Shown: piece after piece, positions 44,648 to 53,763 of the stretch
Layout: every line of letters starts with the position of its first letter
Position numbering within the stretch: the stretch's first letter is position 1
Made by a program: the position numbers and the translations under genes
NCBI GenBank assembly: GCA_040219085.1
Contig: JAVJTC010000009.1
Location: 62,001-126,000, forward strand
Length of the DNA stretch: 64,000 nucleotides
Reading direction: 5' to 3'
DNA from: Acidimicrobiales bacterium
GTDB taxonomy: Bacteria > Actinomycetota > Acidimicrobiia > Acidimicrobiales > JAVJTC01
The notes under the pieces: model-generated
What the model saw: the letters and a program-made list of their open reading frames with translations, nothing else
Databases searched by the model: none
Told to the model about the DNA's origin: nothing

Positions 44648-45169
44648 ATGGACACCTTCCTCGCGCTCCTGGCGCTCGCGTCGCTGCTCGGCGCGGCCGT
44701 CGTCATCGCCGTGATCGTCGCCCCGTCGCTACGCGGATGGCTTCCCGACATCGGCGCCGTCGCCGTGCCTCTCGCCACGCTCGTCGCCGTCGCGGCCACC
44801 GTGGGTTCGCTCTATCTGTCCGAGGCCCGGGACTTCGTCCCGTGTGAGTTCTGCTGGTACCAGCGCATCGCGATGTACCCGCTCGGTGTGGTCCTCGCCG
44901 TCGCGGCCATCCGACGGCGCCATGACGTGATCTTCACGGCCCTGCCTCTCGCGACCGTGGGAGCGGGCCTGTCCATCTACCATTACCAGCTACAGCTCTT
45001 CCCCGAGCAGGGCTCGTCGTGTTCGGCGGTCACTCCGTGCACCGGCAAGTGGGTGGAGGAGTTCGGATTCGTGACGATCCCGTTCATGGCGCTCGCGGGT
45101 TTCGTCTTCGTCGGTGCGCTCGTCGTCGCCGACCACATCTCCGCACGTGGCGCCTTGGAGCAGACATGA
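44648..45169 (+). CDS. DsbB-type disulfide-generating membrane protein
   Basis: 173-residue four-helix membrane protein. Two redox pairs are present: C-E-F-C just before W-Y-Q-R, and the second-loop pair C-S-A-V-T-P-C, both expected outside the membrane. DsbB passes electrons from a thioredoxin-like partner to quinone. The ATG at 44648 is taken rather than the GTG one codon earlier. The ATGA overlap with a TlpA-like gene gives a complete oxidative-folding pair. Many actinobacteria use VKOR instead, so DsbB here is less common. Confidence 0.9.
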   Translation: MDTFLALLALASLLGAAVVIAVIVAPSLRGWLPDIGAVAVPLATLVAVAATVGSLYLSEARDFVPCEFCWYQRIAMYPLGVVLAVAAIRRRHDVIFTALPLATVGAGLSIYHYQLQLFPEQGSSCSAVTPCTGKWVEEFGFVTIPFMALAGFVFVGALVVADHISARGALEQT

Positions 45170-45873
45170 GCAACAGAACCGCCGGAACCACACGCCGCTC
45201 GGGACGGCCCATACCGCCTCGGCCTGGCACGACGCCGGCGCAGGCGCCGGGATCCCGTGGTCGCATCATCTGGATAGGCATCGCAGCGGTGATCCTCATC
45301 GCCGCGGTCGTCGCCATCGCCGTCGCCGCCTCGGGTGGCGACGACGATGGCGGCGCCACCGCCGACGGGATCGAGACGGGCGGGGTCGAGGCCATCGGGG
45401 ATCCGCTCCCGACCTTCGTGGACCCGGTGGACGATCCGGCCATCGGCTCCGAGGCACCGCTCGTCTCCGCAGCGACGTTCGACGGGGACCGCGTCGCCAT
45501 CGACGGCGAGTCCGGTGCTCGCATCTTCGGGTTCTTCGCCCACTGGTGTCCGGTCTGCCAGAGGGAACTGCCCCGGATCGTCGACTATCTGGACACCACC
45601 GGCCTTCCCGACGAGGTGGACCTCTGGGCCGTCTCCACCGGCGTGGATCCTTCCCGAGGCAACTACCCGCCGAGCGCGTGGTTCGCCGCCGAAGGCTACG
45701 ACCTCCCGGTTCTGATGGACTCTTCGACCGGCCAACTCGCAACCGCCCTCGGTCTTCGGAACTACCCCTACTTCGTGGTCGTCAACGCCGACAACGAGAT
45801 CGCGTTCCGGATCTCGGGCGAACTCACGACCGAGCAGTTCGACCAACTGGTCGAGATCGCCCAGCAGGGCTGA
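45166..45873 (+). CDS. Membrane-anchored thioredoxin-like (TlpA/ResA-type) protein
   Basis: 235 residues: a basic, Pro-rich N-terminus, one transmembrane anchor (about residues 34-55), a D/G-rich linker, then a thioredoxin fold with the redox motif W-C-P-V-C-Q and cis-proline region N-Y-P-Y-F-V-V-V. It is translationally coupled to dsbB, so it is most likely its extracytoplasmic oxidase or reductase partner. Start at the ATG overlapping the dsbB stop. Confidence 0.9.
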   Translation: MSNRTAGTTRRSGRPIPPRPGTTPAQAPGSRGRIIWIGIAAVILIAAVVAIAVAASGGDDDGGATADGIETGGVEAIGDPLPTFVDPVDDPAIGSEAPLVSAATFDGDRVAIDGESGARIFGFFAHWCPVCQRELPRIVDYLDTTGLPDEVDLWAVSTGVDPSRGNYPPSAWFAAEGYDLPVLMDSSTGQLATALGLRNYPYFVVVNADNEIAFRISGELTTEQFDQLVEIAQQG

Positions 45874-45952
45874 CCCCACCGGAACCGGAGACGGACGGGA
45901 TTGAGATCCCTGCGGGCATCGGCAACAGTGGTCCCCGGGGGAAGGGGATCAG

Positions 45953-46933
45953 ATGGAACTGGACTACTCCACGATCGATCCGGTGCTGCTCGCGGGCATG
46001 GCCGACATGCCGCCGGGGGTCGAGGACCTGACCCGGGACAGCGTCGTGGCGGTGCGCGAGGCGCGCGCCGATTTCTTCCAGCCGGAGGTCGGGTCCGCCG
46101 TGACGGCCGTCGAGAGGACGGTCGGCCGCGAGTCGGGTGACATCAGGGTCATCGTCTACGGGGCGCCCGACGACACCACTCGTCCCGGGCTGTTGTGGAT
46201 CCACGGCGGGGGCTACGTCATCGGCACCGCCGAAGACGACCGGGCGCGCCTCATCGCCGAGGAGGTGGGCTGTCGGGTTGTCTCCGTCGACTACCGGTTG
46301 GCCCCGGAGCACCCCTTCCCGGCCGGCGTCGAGGACTGCCACGCGGCGCTGCTGTGGATGGCCGAGAACTCGTCGGATCTGGCCATTGACCCCGACCGCA
46401 TCGCGATCGGCGGACAGAGCGGCGGCGGCGGGCTGGCGGCGGGACTGGCTCTGTGGAACCGGGACCGTGGGGGTCCGCGTCCGGTTCTCCAGCTCCTGCT
46501 GTACCCGATGATCGACAACCTCCATGACACGCCCTCCGGCAGGATCGTCAACCACCCGGTCTGGAATCGCGAGACGTCGTTGCGTGCCTGGGAGATGTAC
46601 CTCGATGGAACCCCGGGCCACGAAGCGTCCGGGTATGCGGCCGCGACCCGTGCCCGGGACCTCGCCGACCTGCCGCCCGCCTACATCTGTGTCGGGACGG
46701 CTGACCTCTTCAGGGACGAGGACATCGACTACGCACGACGCCTCCTCGACGCCGGCGTGCCGACCGAGCTCGCCGTCTTTCCCGGCATCTACCACGGTTC
46801 CGATCTGTTCGTCCCCGACGCGGCCGTCAGCCGGCGTCTCCGACACAGCTTCCTGAGGGCGCTGGCCGACGCGTTCGATCAGACCGACGGGGCCGATTCG
46901 CCGACAGGACCGATCGATACGGAGGAGCCATGA
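45953..46933 (+). CDS. Alpha/beta hydrolase, hormone-sensitive-lipase family
   Basis: 326-residue esterase. It has the oxyanion-hole motif H-G-G-G-Y-V-I-G, the nucleophile elbow G-Q-S-G-G (Ser near 158), and the catalytic His in G-I-Y-H-G-S-D; Asp is likely in G-T-A-D-L-F-R-D-E-D. GGGG-rich sequence upstream of the ATG at 45953 serves as ribosome binding site. The stop overlaps the start of a 29-codon ORF. Acts on short-chain esters by family; physiological substrate unknown. Confidence 0.9.
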   Translation: MELDYSTIDPVLLAGMADMPPGVEDLTRDSVVAVREARADFFQPEVGSAVTAVERTVGRESGDIRVIVYGAPDDTTRPGLLWIHGGGYVIGTAEDDRARLIAEEVGCRVVSVDYRLAPEHPFPAGVEDCHAALLWMAENSSDLAIDPDRIAIGGQSGGGGLAAGLALWNRDRGGPRPVLQLLLYPMIDNLHDTPSGRIVNHPVWNRETSLRAWEMYLDGTPGHEASGYAAATRARDLADLPPAYICVGTADLFRDEDIDYARRLLDAGVPTELAVFPGIYHGSDLFVPDAAVSRRLRHSFLRALADAFDQTDGADSPTGPIDTEEP

Positions 46934-47019
46934 ACCAGGTGGCGACGACCACGGCCACCCACGATGCGAAGAACATCGGCCCCAGCCGTTACCGCGAGGT
47001 CATGGTTGAGATGAAGTAA
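46930..47019 (+). CDS. Small ORF (29 residues) coupled to the esterase gene
   Basis: 29 codons starting at an ATG that overlaps the esterase stop by 4 nt and is preceded by GGAGGAG, an unusually good ribosome binding site, and ended by TAA. The product (M-N-Q-V-A-T-T-T at the start, R-E-V-M-V-E-M-K at the end) matches no peptide family I recognise and has no Cys. It may be a real microprotein or peptide, or the 5' remnant of a lost downstream gene. Confidence 0.5.
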   Translation: MNQVATTTATHDAKNIGPSRYREVMVEMK

Positions 47020-47037
47020 CCACGGGCGCAGACCGCG

Positions 47038-48291
47038 TCAGGCCACCTCGAGCACGACCGGCAGGGAGTCGATCCCCCGTATCAGCAGATGTGGACCGTG
47101 TTCCACCTCCACACCGGGCGCGAGAGCGATCCGCGAGGTGGCCTCGAGCAGCCGTGCGAATGCGATCTGCATCTCGGACCGGGCGAGCGCCGCACCGATA
47201 CAGAAGTGGAGTCCGCCCCCGAAGGCGAGATGGTCACGGGGGTTCGCGCGGACGGGGTCGAGGTGTGCCGGAGCGTCGTAGTGACCTTCATCGCGGTTGG
47301 CCGAGCCGTAGCGCAACATCACCACGGCACCCTCGGGAATCGTGACGCCGCCCAGGGTCGCCTCGGCTGCCATCACGCGCCACATCCCCTGGATGGGCGC
47401 CTCCAGCCGGAGTATCTCCTCGACGAAGCCCTCGAGGGAAGCGGGTTCAGCCCGCAGGTCGCGCTGGAGGTCCCCGTCGGTGGCGAGACGCCAGATTCCC
47501 GACGCGATGCCGTTGGTGGTCGTCTCGTTCCCCGCGACGAGCAGTTGTTGGAGCATCATCAACAGCTCGGCGTCGTCGAGTGGGCGGTCGTCCACGGTCT
47601 CGGCATGCACGAGGTCCGACAGCATGTCGTCTGCGGGCACCGAGCGCCGTTCTCCGATCCGTTCGTGGAAATAGTGCTGGAAGGCGACGCAGGCCCGGGC
47701 CGCGTCGATCTGCTGTTCGGGCGTGGCGAGACGACTCAGTTCGTTGACGACGGCGCGGCTCCACTGCGAGAAAAGGGCGAGATCGTCACGTGAGACGCCG
47801 AGTTGGTCCGCGATGACGATCATCGGAAGCGGCGCCGCGTATGCGCTGACGATGTCGACGGGGCTCGCGGCACTCAACACGTCCGCCAACAGCGTTCTGG
47901 CGGTCTCGTCGATCCCGGCTGCCATGCCGTCGACGCGTCGCGGCGTGAAAGCCTTGGACACCAACGAACGGAACCGGCGGTGCTCGGGGGGGTCCGTCGT
48001 GAACAGGGTGTCGACCGGCGCCCATCCCTCCGCGAGGATCTCGAGCGCCTCGGCCGGCAGCCGATCCCGGCTCCGGATGATGCGACCGAAGCGGTTGGAG
48101 AAGACCTCGGGGCGTCTGAGCGCGTCCTGGACGTCGTCGTAGCGGCTCACGACCCAGATGTCGTCCACGGGCTCGTGGTAGACGGGCGCCTCGGCCCGCA
48201 GCCGTGAGTCGACGTCGAAGGGACAGACGAGGTGCTCGGCCGACAACGGACGGGCGCCATCGGTGGCCGGCCCGGTGGTCTCGTCGTTCAT
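47038..48291 (-). CDS. Cytochrome P450
   Basis: 417-residue bacterial P450. I-helix A-G-N-E-T-T, ExxR in E-E-I-L-R, haem loop A-F-G-G-G-L-H-F-C-I-G with Cys364 as ligand. GGAAGG lies just upstream of the ATG at 48291. It is not in an operon with redox partners. It differs clearly from the P450 at 3704-4951 (A-G-N rather than G-G-H in the I-helix), so they should act on different substrates. Confidence 0.95.
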   Translation of the reverse strand: MNDETTGPATDGARPLSAEHLVCPFDVDSRLRAEAPVYHEPVDDIWVVSRYDDVQDALRRPEVFSNRFGRIIRSRDRLPAEALEILAEGWAPVDTLFTTDPPEHRRFRSLVSKAFTPRRVDGMAAGIDETARTLLADVLSAASPVDIVSAYAAPLPMIVIADQLGVSRDDLALFSQWSRAVVNELSRLATPEQQIDAARACVAFQHYFHERIGERRSVPADDMLSDLVHAETVDDRPLDDAELLMMLQQLLVAGNETTTNGIASGIWRLATDGDLQRDLRAEPASLEGFVEEILRLEAPIQGMWRVMAAEATLGGVTIPEGAVVMLRYGSANRDEGHYDAPAHLDPVRANPRDHLAFGGGLHFCIGAALARSEMQIAFARLLEATSRIALAPGVEVEHGPHLLIRGIDSLPVVLEVA

Positions 48292-48380
48292 CGTCGCCTT
48301 CCGTCACCGCACATCCGGCGCAACCGTACGCGGCTGGTGTCGGCCACCACCACTCGGGCTCGCCGTGATCGGAGAGGCCG

Positions 48381-51074
48381 TCAGTTCACACCGGCGTGCG
48401 GAGCGGCCGACGGGCCGAGGAGCTCTGCCAGCCTGGCTCCCGGCACCGGCATCCCGAAGTGGAATCCCTGTATGAAGTCGCAACCCAGGTCCCTCACCAC
48501 CGCAGCCTGTGACGCGGTCTCGACCCCCTCGATCACTATCTCGAGGTCGAGGAGGTGGGCCGTGTCGATGACGAGACCCACGATCGACCGGTCGTCCGTG
48601 TCGAGGGTCGCGACGAAGCTCTGGTCGAGCTTCAAGATGTCGAGCGGCAACGTCCGAAGATGTGCGAGCGAGGTGTAGCCGGTCCCGAAATCGTCGATCG
48701 CGACCCGCACCCCGAGCGCGCGTACCGCGTCGAGGTCCGCCGCGACGTCCCGGAGGTCGTCGAGGAGTGCACTCTCGGTGACCTCCACGACCAACAGCGC
48801 CGGGTCCACATCAGAACCCGCCAGCGCCGCCTCCACGTCAGAGGGCAGTGTCCCACCCCGCAGATGCCGCCCCGACACGTTGATCGACAGAGCCAGATCA
48901 CCGAGGACCGGGACACCCCGCCAGTTGCGCAGCTGCTCGACCGCTGATGCGATCACCCAGCGGTCGATATCGATGACGAGATCGGACCGCTCGGCGAAAT
49001 CGATGAAGTCCGCGGGCGCGACGAGGCCCCGCTCCGGGTGCTCCCAGCGGATCAGGGCCTCGACCCCGACCGGGCGGGCGTCGGCGGCGGCGACTATCGG
49101 CTGGTAGTGGAGAACGAACTGGTCGCCGTCGAGGGCCTCACGAACCTCGCGGTCCAGGTCCGACTCACGCGACGCCTGTTGGCGCATGTGATCGTCGCAG
49201 ACCTCCGTGCGGTCTCTGCCCCGCTCCTTCGCCAGGTAGACGGCGAGGTCGGCGTCCCGGATCAACTCGTCGGCGGTGAACCGACCGGCCTGCGACACCG
49301 CGACCCCGATGCTGATCGTCGGCTCGATGACCCCGGCGGGCGTCGACACCGGTTTGGTGACAGAGGTGCGGATTCGCTCGGCCAGAACATAGGCATCGTC
49401 GACATCGGTCACGGGCTCCGCGACGACGAGGAACTCGTCACCGCCGAGACGCCCGACCAGGTCTCCGCCGCGAACAGCCTCACCGAGACGCTGCGCGACG
49501 GTCCTCAACAGTGCATCCCCGGCCGGGTGGCCGTGGATGTCGTTCACCGACTTGAAGCCGTCCACGTCGACGAAGAAGGCCGCCAGCGTCGCATCGGAAC
49601 GTGCGGTACGGGCGACGGCCTGCTCGAGGTGGTCGATGACGGCTCGCCGATTGGGAACACCGGTGAGGCCGTCGTGGGCGGCCTGGTGGCTGAGGCGGCG
49701 GCGGTACTCCTCCCGTTCGGCAAGCGAGACCCGCAGCCGCTCCACGGCCGCCTGCAGGGAGGAGCCGAAGTGCCCCTTGGCCTCGACGTCGAACACGGGG
49801 TCGTCGAGTGACCCGACCGCGAGTGCGTCGGCCTGGCGCTCACCGAGGCGGAGATTGTCGACAGCCTCGGCGAGGGCATGGCCGACCGAGCGGACCTCCC
49901 GAGGTCCACTCAGCGGAACCTGGTGAGCCAGGTCGCCCCGTCTCAGCGAGTCGGCGGCGTCCGACAGCAGCCTGAGCGGCCGTACGATCGCCCGCGCCGT
50001 AGCCAACGTCACCGAGACGGTGATCAGACCGATGATCGTCGCCACGGCCATCACCCACCAGGCGGTTGCCCTCGCCGAGGATGCGGCCGAGTCAACGAAG
50101 TCCAACACGTCGACGCCGGCGGTGACCACGAGGTCGACATGGGAATCCGCGCCGATGCCGGCGGCGGCGAAGCTCGTCCCCAGGCGGGTGAGATCCTCCG
50201 GGGAGATGGACGTGGCTCCCACCTCGACCATCATGGTGGTGTCGGTGAGACCGTCTCCGTCGTACACGTCAGCGAGAAGCTCCTCGACCTCTGCAAGAAA
50301 GAGGCCTACGTTCGGATCCGCCGGAAGGGCGTCGAACACGGCCGCTGTCCGCGAACCGTCCACTGAGAGTGCCTCCACCCGCTTCCCGGCGTTGTCGTAC
50401 GCCGTAGCCTCGAGCGCCAGCTCGGACAACGGATCCTCCACGATCCCCAGCTCACCGAGCGCTATCGAGAAGAACGCTCCGACCTGACCCGTGAACGAGG
50501 CCCGCATCGACGCCGTCGCCTCGACCACCAGCGCCGCATCGACCAGGCCCTCGGCACTGTCGACCCCCGCCGCATCGGTCAGGACACGTCGCATCTCGAG
50601 CTGACTCCGGGCGGCGACGAAGTTGCGGAGCTGCTCGTATGCATCGGCGAGCTCGTCGGGCATCAGGTCAGCCCGTCTCGCCTCGCCCAGCTGTGCTCGC
50701 AGGGCGACGGCGAACTCGCTGTCGTCGATCCGATCAGCGAGACCGTCGAGTCCCTGCCGCGCTTCATCGAGCGCGGCAGGTAGGTCGAAGCCGACGAATG
50801 CCGACAACAAGGGTGGAGCGATCCCGAGCGACTCGGCGAGTCCGGCCGCCTGAGCCCAGGTCTGCTCCTGGTCGACCGCCGCCTCGAGGTTGACGAACAG
50901 CACAGCCCTGTCGGTGGAGCTGGCAAGGTCCTGCGCGGCGGAACTCGCGTCCATGGCGGCGATGGTCCGGGACAACGCCAACCACGTCAGCCCCACCAAC
51001 GGCACGAGCGCGAGACAGACGAGAAGGGTGCCTACGCGTGGGCGTCGACCCACGCCGCGTCCGCCGCGGAACAT
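48381..51074 (-). CDS. Membrane GGDEF-EAL protein (cyclic di-GMP turnover)
   Basis: 897 residues. Two transmembrane segments (about 17-36 and 345-367) enclose a helical extracytoplasmic sensor of about 300 residues, perhaps NIT-like. A HAMP segment follows, then GGDEF (intact G-G-D-E-F, with the RxxD inhibitory site R-G-G-D five residues before it) and EAL (intact E-A-L, D-D-F-G-T-G-Y-T-S-L, Q-G-F-H-F-G). Both synthase and phosphodiesterase sites look complete, so direction of activity probably depends on the sensor. Monocistronic. Confidence 0.92.
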   Translation of the reverse strand: MFRGGRGVGRRPRVGTLLVCLALVPLVGLTWLALSRTIAAMDASSAAQDLASSTDRAVLFVNLEAAVDQEQTWAQAAGLAESLGIAPPLLSAFVGFDLPAALDEARQGLDGLADRIDDSEFAVALRAQLGEARRADLMPDELADAYEQLRNFVAARSQLEMRRVLTDAAGVDSAEGLVDAALVVEATASMRASFTGQVGAFFSIALGELGIVEDPLSELALEATAYDNAGKRVEALSVDGSRTAAVFDALPADPNVGLFLAEVEELLADVYDGDGLTDTTMMVEVGATSISPEDLTRLGTSFAAAGIGADSHVDLVVTAGVDVLDFVDSAASSARATAWWVMAVATIIGLITVSVTLATARAIVRPLRLLSDAADSLRRGDLAHQVPLSGPREVRSVGHALAEAVDNLRLGERQADALAVGSLDDPVFDVEAKGHFGSSLQAAVERLRVSLAEREEYRRRLSHQAAHDGLTGVPNRRAVIDHLEQAVARTARSDATLAAFFVDVDGFKSVNDIHGHPAGDALLRTVAQRLGEAVRGGDLVGRLGGDEFLVVAEPVTDVDDAYVLAERIRTSVTKPVSTPAGVIEPTISIGVAVSQAGRFTADELIRDADLAVYLAKERGRDRTEVCDDHMRQQASRESDLDREVREALDGDQFVLHYQPIVAAADARPVGVEALIRWEHPERGLVAPADFIDFAERSDLVIDIDRWVIASAVEQLRNWRGVPVLGDLALSINVSGRHLRGGTLPSDVEAALAGSDVDPALLVVEVTESALLDDLRDVAADLDAVRALGVRVAIDDFGTGYTSLAHLRTLPLDILKLDQSFVATLDTDDRSIVGLVIDTAHLLDLEIVIEGVETASQAAVVRDLGCDFIQGFHFGMPVPGARLAELLGPSAAPHAGVN

Positions 51075-51152
51075 GGGGTCTTCATCGGCACCCCACCCCC
51101 GAACCTGAGCACGGTGGTTCGCTCTTCGGCCGGGCCGTTCGCCCGGCCTACC

Positions 51153-51920
51153 TCAGCCGCGGGGGCGCCCGAGGAACCGGTCGACGAGTTCTGCTGTCTC
51201 GTTCGTGCCGAAGAGCAGAGCCGTCGTCTCCACCGCGGCGACGAGCCCCGCGTCAGTGTCTCGGTTCAGGAGATGCTTGGCTGACCTCAGCGCGGAGGCC
51301 GGGTTCGCGGCCGCGGCGGCCGCCAACTCGTGGGCGCGGTCCAGAAGCGCATCGGCCGCCACGATCTCCTGGACGACGCCGATCTCCCGGGCCGTCGCGA
51401 CATCGATCACCTCGGCTGTCGACACCAGCCTCCAGGTCCACGCGGCACCCATCTTCCGTTCGCCCTTCACGATCCCGAATCCGGGCACGAGACCGTGCGC
51501 GGATTCGCGGAATCCGAACGTCGCGTGCTCCGCGGCGATCGTGTAGTCCACGGCGCAGAGGATCTCGAGCCCGCCGCCGTGGGCGATCCCGTTCACGGCG
51601 GCGATGACGGGAACCCCGGCCCGCTCGACCGCATGGAACGCGTCGAACACCACCCGCACGTGCGCCCGGGCGGCGTCGACGTCGAGTGTCAGGGCGGGAA
51701 ACGTGGCGATGTCGCCACCGGCGGAGAAAGCACGGCCCTCCCCGGCCAACACGACGACCCGGATGGACGGCTCGTGGGTCACGTGGTCCATCACGTCGAT
51801 GAGCTCGTCGAAGAACAACCTGTCCATCGCGTTGAGCTTGTCGGGCCGGTCGATGACGAGGTCCACGACGCCGTCACCGACCTCGTCGATCCGGAACCGC
51901 TCCCACGACCGAGAGCTCAT
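51153..51920 (-). CDS. Enoyl-CoA hydratase/isomerase
   Basis: 255-residue crotonase. Oxyanion motifs A-F-S-A-G-G-D-I and I-A-H-G-G-G-L-E-I. The second active-site segment reads R-E-S-A-H-G-L-V-P-G-F-G, so the standard hydratase Glu pair is not complete and a hydrolase or isomerase role is possible, as for EchA20-like ring-opening hydrolases. Last gene of the CoA-transferase operon, coupled to the SDR gene by ATGA. Confidence 0.88.
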   Translation of the reverse strand: MSSRSWERFRIDEVGDGVVDLVIDRPDKLNAMDRLFFDELIDVMDHVTHEPSIRVVVLAGEGRAFSAGGDIATFPALTLDVDAARAHVRVVFDAFHAVERAGVPVIAAVNGIAHGGGLEILCAVDYTIAAEHATFGFRESAHGLVPGFGIVKGERKMGAAWTWRLVSTAEVIDVATAREIGVVQEIVAADALLDRAHELAAAAAANPASALRSAKHLLNRDTDAGLVAAVETTALLFGTNETAELVDRFLGRPRG

Positions 51921-52690
51921 CGCGGTGACATCCGCAGCGCCGCGTCGAGCCGCACGACATCGCCGTTGAGGAAGGTGTTCTCCATGAAATGGGCGACGAG
52001 ACCTGCGAGGTCGGCGGGAGCGCCGAGGCGCTTGGGGAAGACGTTCTGCTCGGCCAGGCCCTCGATCATCTCGTCGGAGAGGGTCGCCAGCATGGGGGTG
52101 TGCATCGTCCCCGGGCAGATCGTCATGACCCGGATGCCCCACGATGCGAGGTCACGGGCCAGCGGCAGCGTGAGGCCGATCACGCCACCTTTCGACGCGG
52201 CGTAGGACATCTGACCGACCTGCCCCTCGATGCCGGCGATCGATGCCAGATTGACGATGAGGCCCCGCTCGCCCTCGTCAGAGGGCTCGTTGCGCGCCAT
52301 GACGGGCACGATGTTGCGGACCACGTCGAACAGCCCGACGAGGTTGACGTCCACGTGGGCGCGGAAGTGTTCGAGCGGGTGGACCTCGCCGTCGCGCCTC
52401 AACATCCGCTTGGCCGAGCTGATGCCGGCACAGCTGACCAGGAGATCGACCCGGCCGAAGGCCTCTCCCGCCGCCTCGGCTGCAGCTGTGACCTGTGCGG
52501 GGTCGGTGATGTCGACCGGCACGAAACGCACCGTGTCCTCGCCCAGTTCGGCGACGAGGTCCGCCCCCTTCGACGACGGCAGGTCGAAGATGATCCCCTT
52601 GCCGCCGCTCGCGGCGAGCATCCTGATCACCCCCTCGCCCAGACCCGAGGCCCCTCCGGTGACGACTCCGACTGCTCCCTGCACCAACAT
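51917..52690 (-). CDS. SDR, 3-hydroxyacyl-CoA dehydrogenase type 2-like
   Basis: 257-residue SDR with T-G-G-A-S-G-L-G, catalytic Ser in N-L-A-S-I-A, and Y-A-A-S-K. The segments P-V-D-I-T-D and G-I-E-G-Q-V-G-Q-M-S-Y and the end pattern G-D-V-V-R-L-D-A-A-L-R are typical of HSD17B10/3-hydroxy-2-methylbutyryl-CoA dehydrogenases. It would oxidise the product of the hydratase encoded next to it. Part of the 51153-55451 operon. Confidence 0.9.
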   Translation of the reverse strand: MLVQGAVGVVTGGASGLGEGVIRMLAASGGKGIIFDLPSSKGADLVAELGEDTVRFVPVDITDPAQVTAAAEAAGEAFGRVDLLVSCAGISSAKRMLRRDGEVHPLEHFRAHVDVNLVGLFDVVRNIVPVMARNEPSDEGERGLIVNLASIAGIEGQVGQMSYAASKGGVIGLTLPLARDLASWGIRVMTICPGTMHTPMLATLSDEMIEGLAEQNVFPKRLGAPADLAGLVAHFMENTFLNGDVVRLDAALRMSPR

Positions 52691-52739
52691 CGCTACTCCC
52701 GTCCCGCCGCGTCGGACGCGGCACTCGTTGCTGTGCCGT

Positions 52740-53750
52740 CTAGTCGACGGCGATGACTTCGGCCCCGAAACGGGCGATTGCCTCCAGCGTGGCTTCGTGG
52801 CCCGGTCCCCCCGGGTGGCGCATCCGCAGCGCCATGTAGTCCGCCCCGGTCACCGCCTCCCACTCGGCGACCGTCGCGCGGATCTCGTCACCCGAGCCGA
52901 AAAGGAACCGCCCCGGTGCGAGCCTCTCGAAGGTGAAGTCCGCCCTGTCGACGACCTCGTCGACCCACGGTTCGAACACCTTCCGGTAGACGCCGACGTT
53001 GTAATAGAGGCGATGGACTGCGAGGGCGTGCGGACCCCAGTCTCGTGCGCACTGCTCCGCGGAGTCGCCGATCCACGCTTCGCGGAACAGGGCTACCGAG
53101 TGGGGTCGACCGAGGTCGTCGGCGGCAGCCCGGTAGTGGTCGGCGAGCCGTCCCACCGTCTGCGCGTCACGTTGGGGGTCACAGATCCAACGGTCGGCCC
53201 ACCGGCCTGCCCGCTCGAGCCCCGCCCGGGCGTGCGAACCCATCCAGATCTCGGGGCGGGGATCGCTGTAGGGCGAGGGCGTGACGTGACCGGCGACGTC
53301 ATAGAAGCGCCCGTGGTGCTCGAAGGGCTCGCCGGACAGGCACCCCTGGAGAACCTCCAGGACCTCTTCTACGATCGCCGGGCGCTCGTCGCGGTCCATG
53401 CCGTAGAGGGCGAAGTCCGGTTCCTGGTGCCCGATCCCGAGCCCGCAGATGACACGACCGCGGCTGATCCAATCCAGCATCAACAGATCCTCGGCCAGAC
53501 GCACCGGATGGTGCAGCGGGCCGGCCAGCACGGCGGCACCGAAACGGATCGTCGAGGTGGCCTGTAGCAGGGCCGCGCCGAGGAGATACGGCGAGATGAG
53601 CGCGCCGCCCCGGGCCTGATGGAACTCGGGGAGGAAGACGGCGTCGAATCCCGCCGCCTCCGCCGCCTGCGTCTCCTCCACGAGCTCGTCGAAGAGCTGG
53701 TCCAGCGGCACGCCGATCGCCTGGATCGGCAGGATCAGTCCGTAGCGCAC
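52740..53750 (-). CDS. LLM-class (F420-dependent type) oxidoreductase
   Basis: 336-residue luciferase-like protein: Y-G-L-I-L-P-I-Q at the start, F-D-A-V-F-L-P-E-F-H, then R-V-I-C-G-L-G-I-G-H. GTG at 53750 is the first in-frame start at family length and lies 13 bp after the CoA-transferase beta stop. In steroid-degrading actinobacteria a flavin enzyme (IpdC) sits in the comparable position but belongs to another fold, so the analogy is only in context. Confidence 0.86.
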   Translation of the reverse strand: MRYGLILPIQAIGVPLDQLFDELVEETQAAEAAGFDAVFLPEFHQARGGALISPYLLGAALLQATSTIRFGAAVLAGPLHHPVRLAEDLLMLDWISRGRVICGLGIGHQEPDFALYGMDRDERPAIVEEVLEVLQGCLSGEPFEHHGRFYDVAGHVTPSPYSDPRPEIWMGSHARAGLERAGRWADRWICDPQRDAQTVGRLADHYRAAADDLGRPHSVALFREAWIGDSAEQCARDWGPHALAVHRLYYNVGVYRKVFEPWVDEVVDRADFTFERLAPGRFLFGSGDEIRATVAEWEAVTGADYMALRMRHPGGPGHEATLEAIARFGAEVIAVD

Positions 53751-53763
53751 GCCCGGAGCGCTC

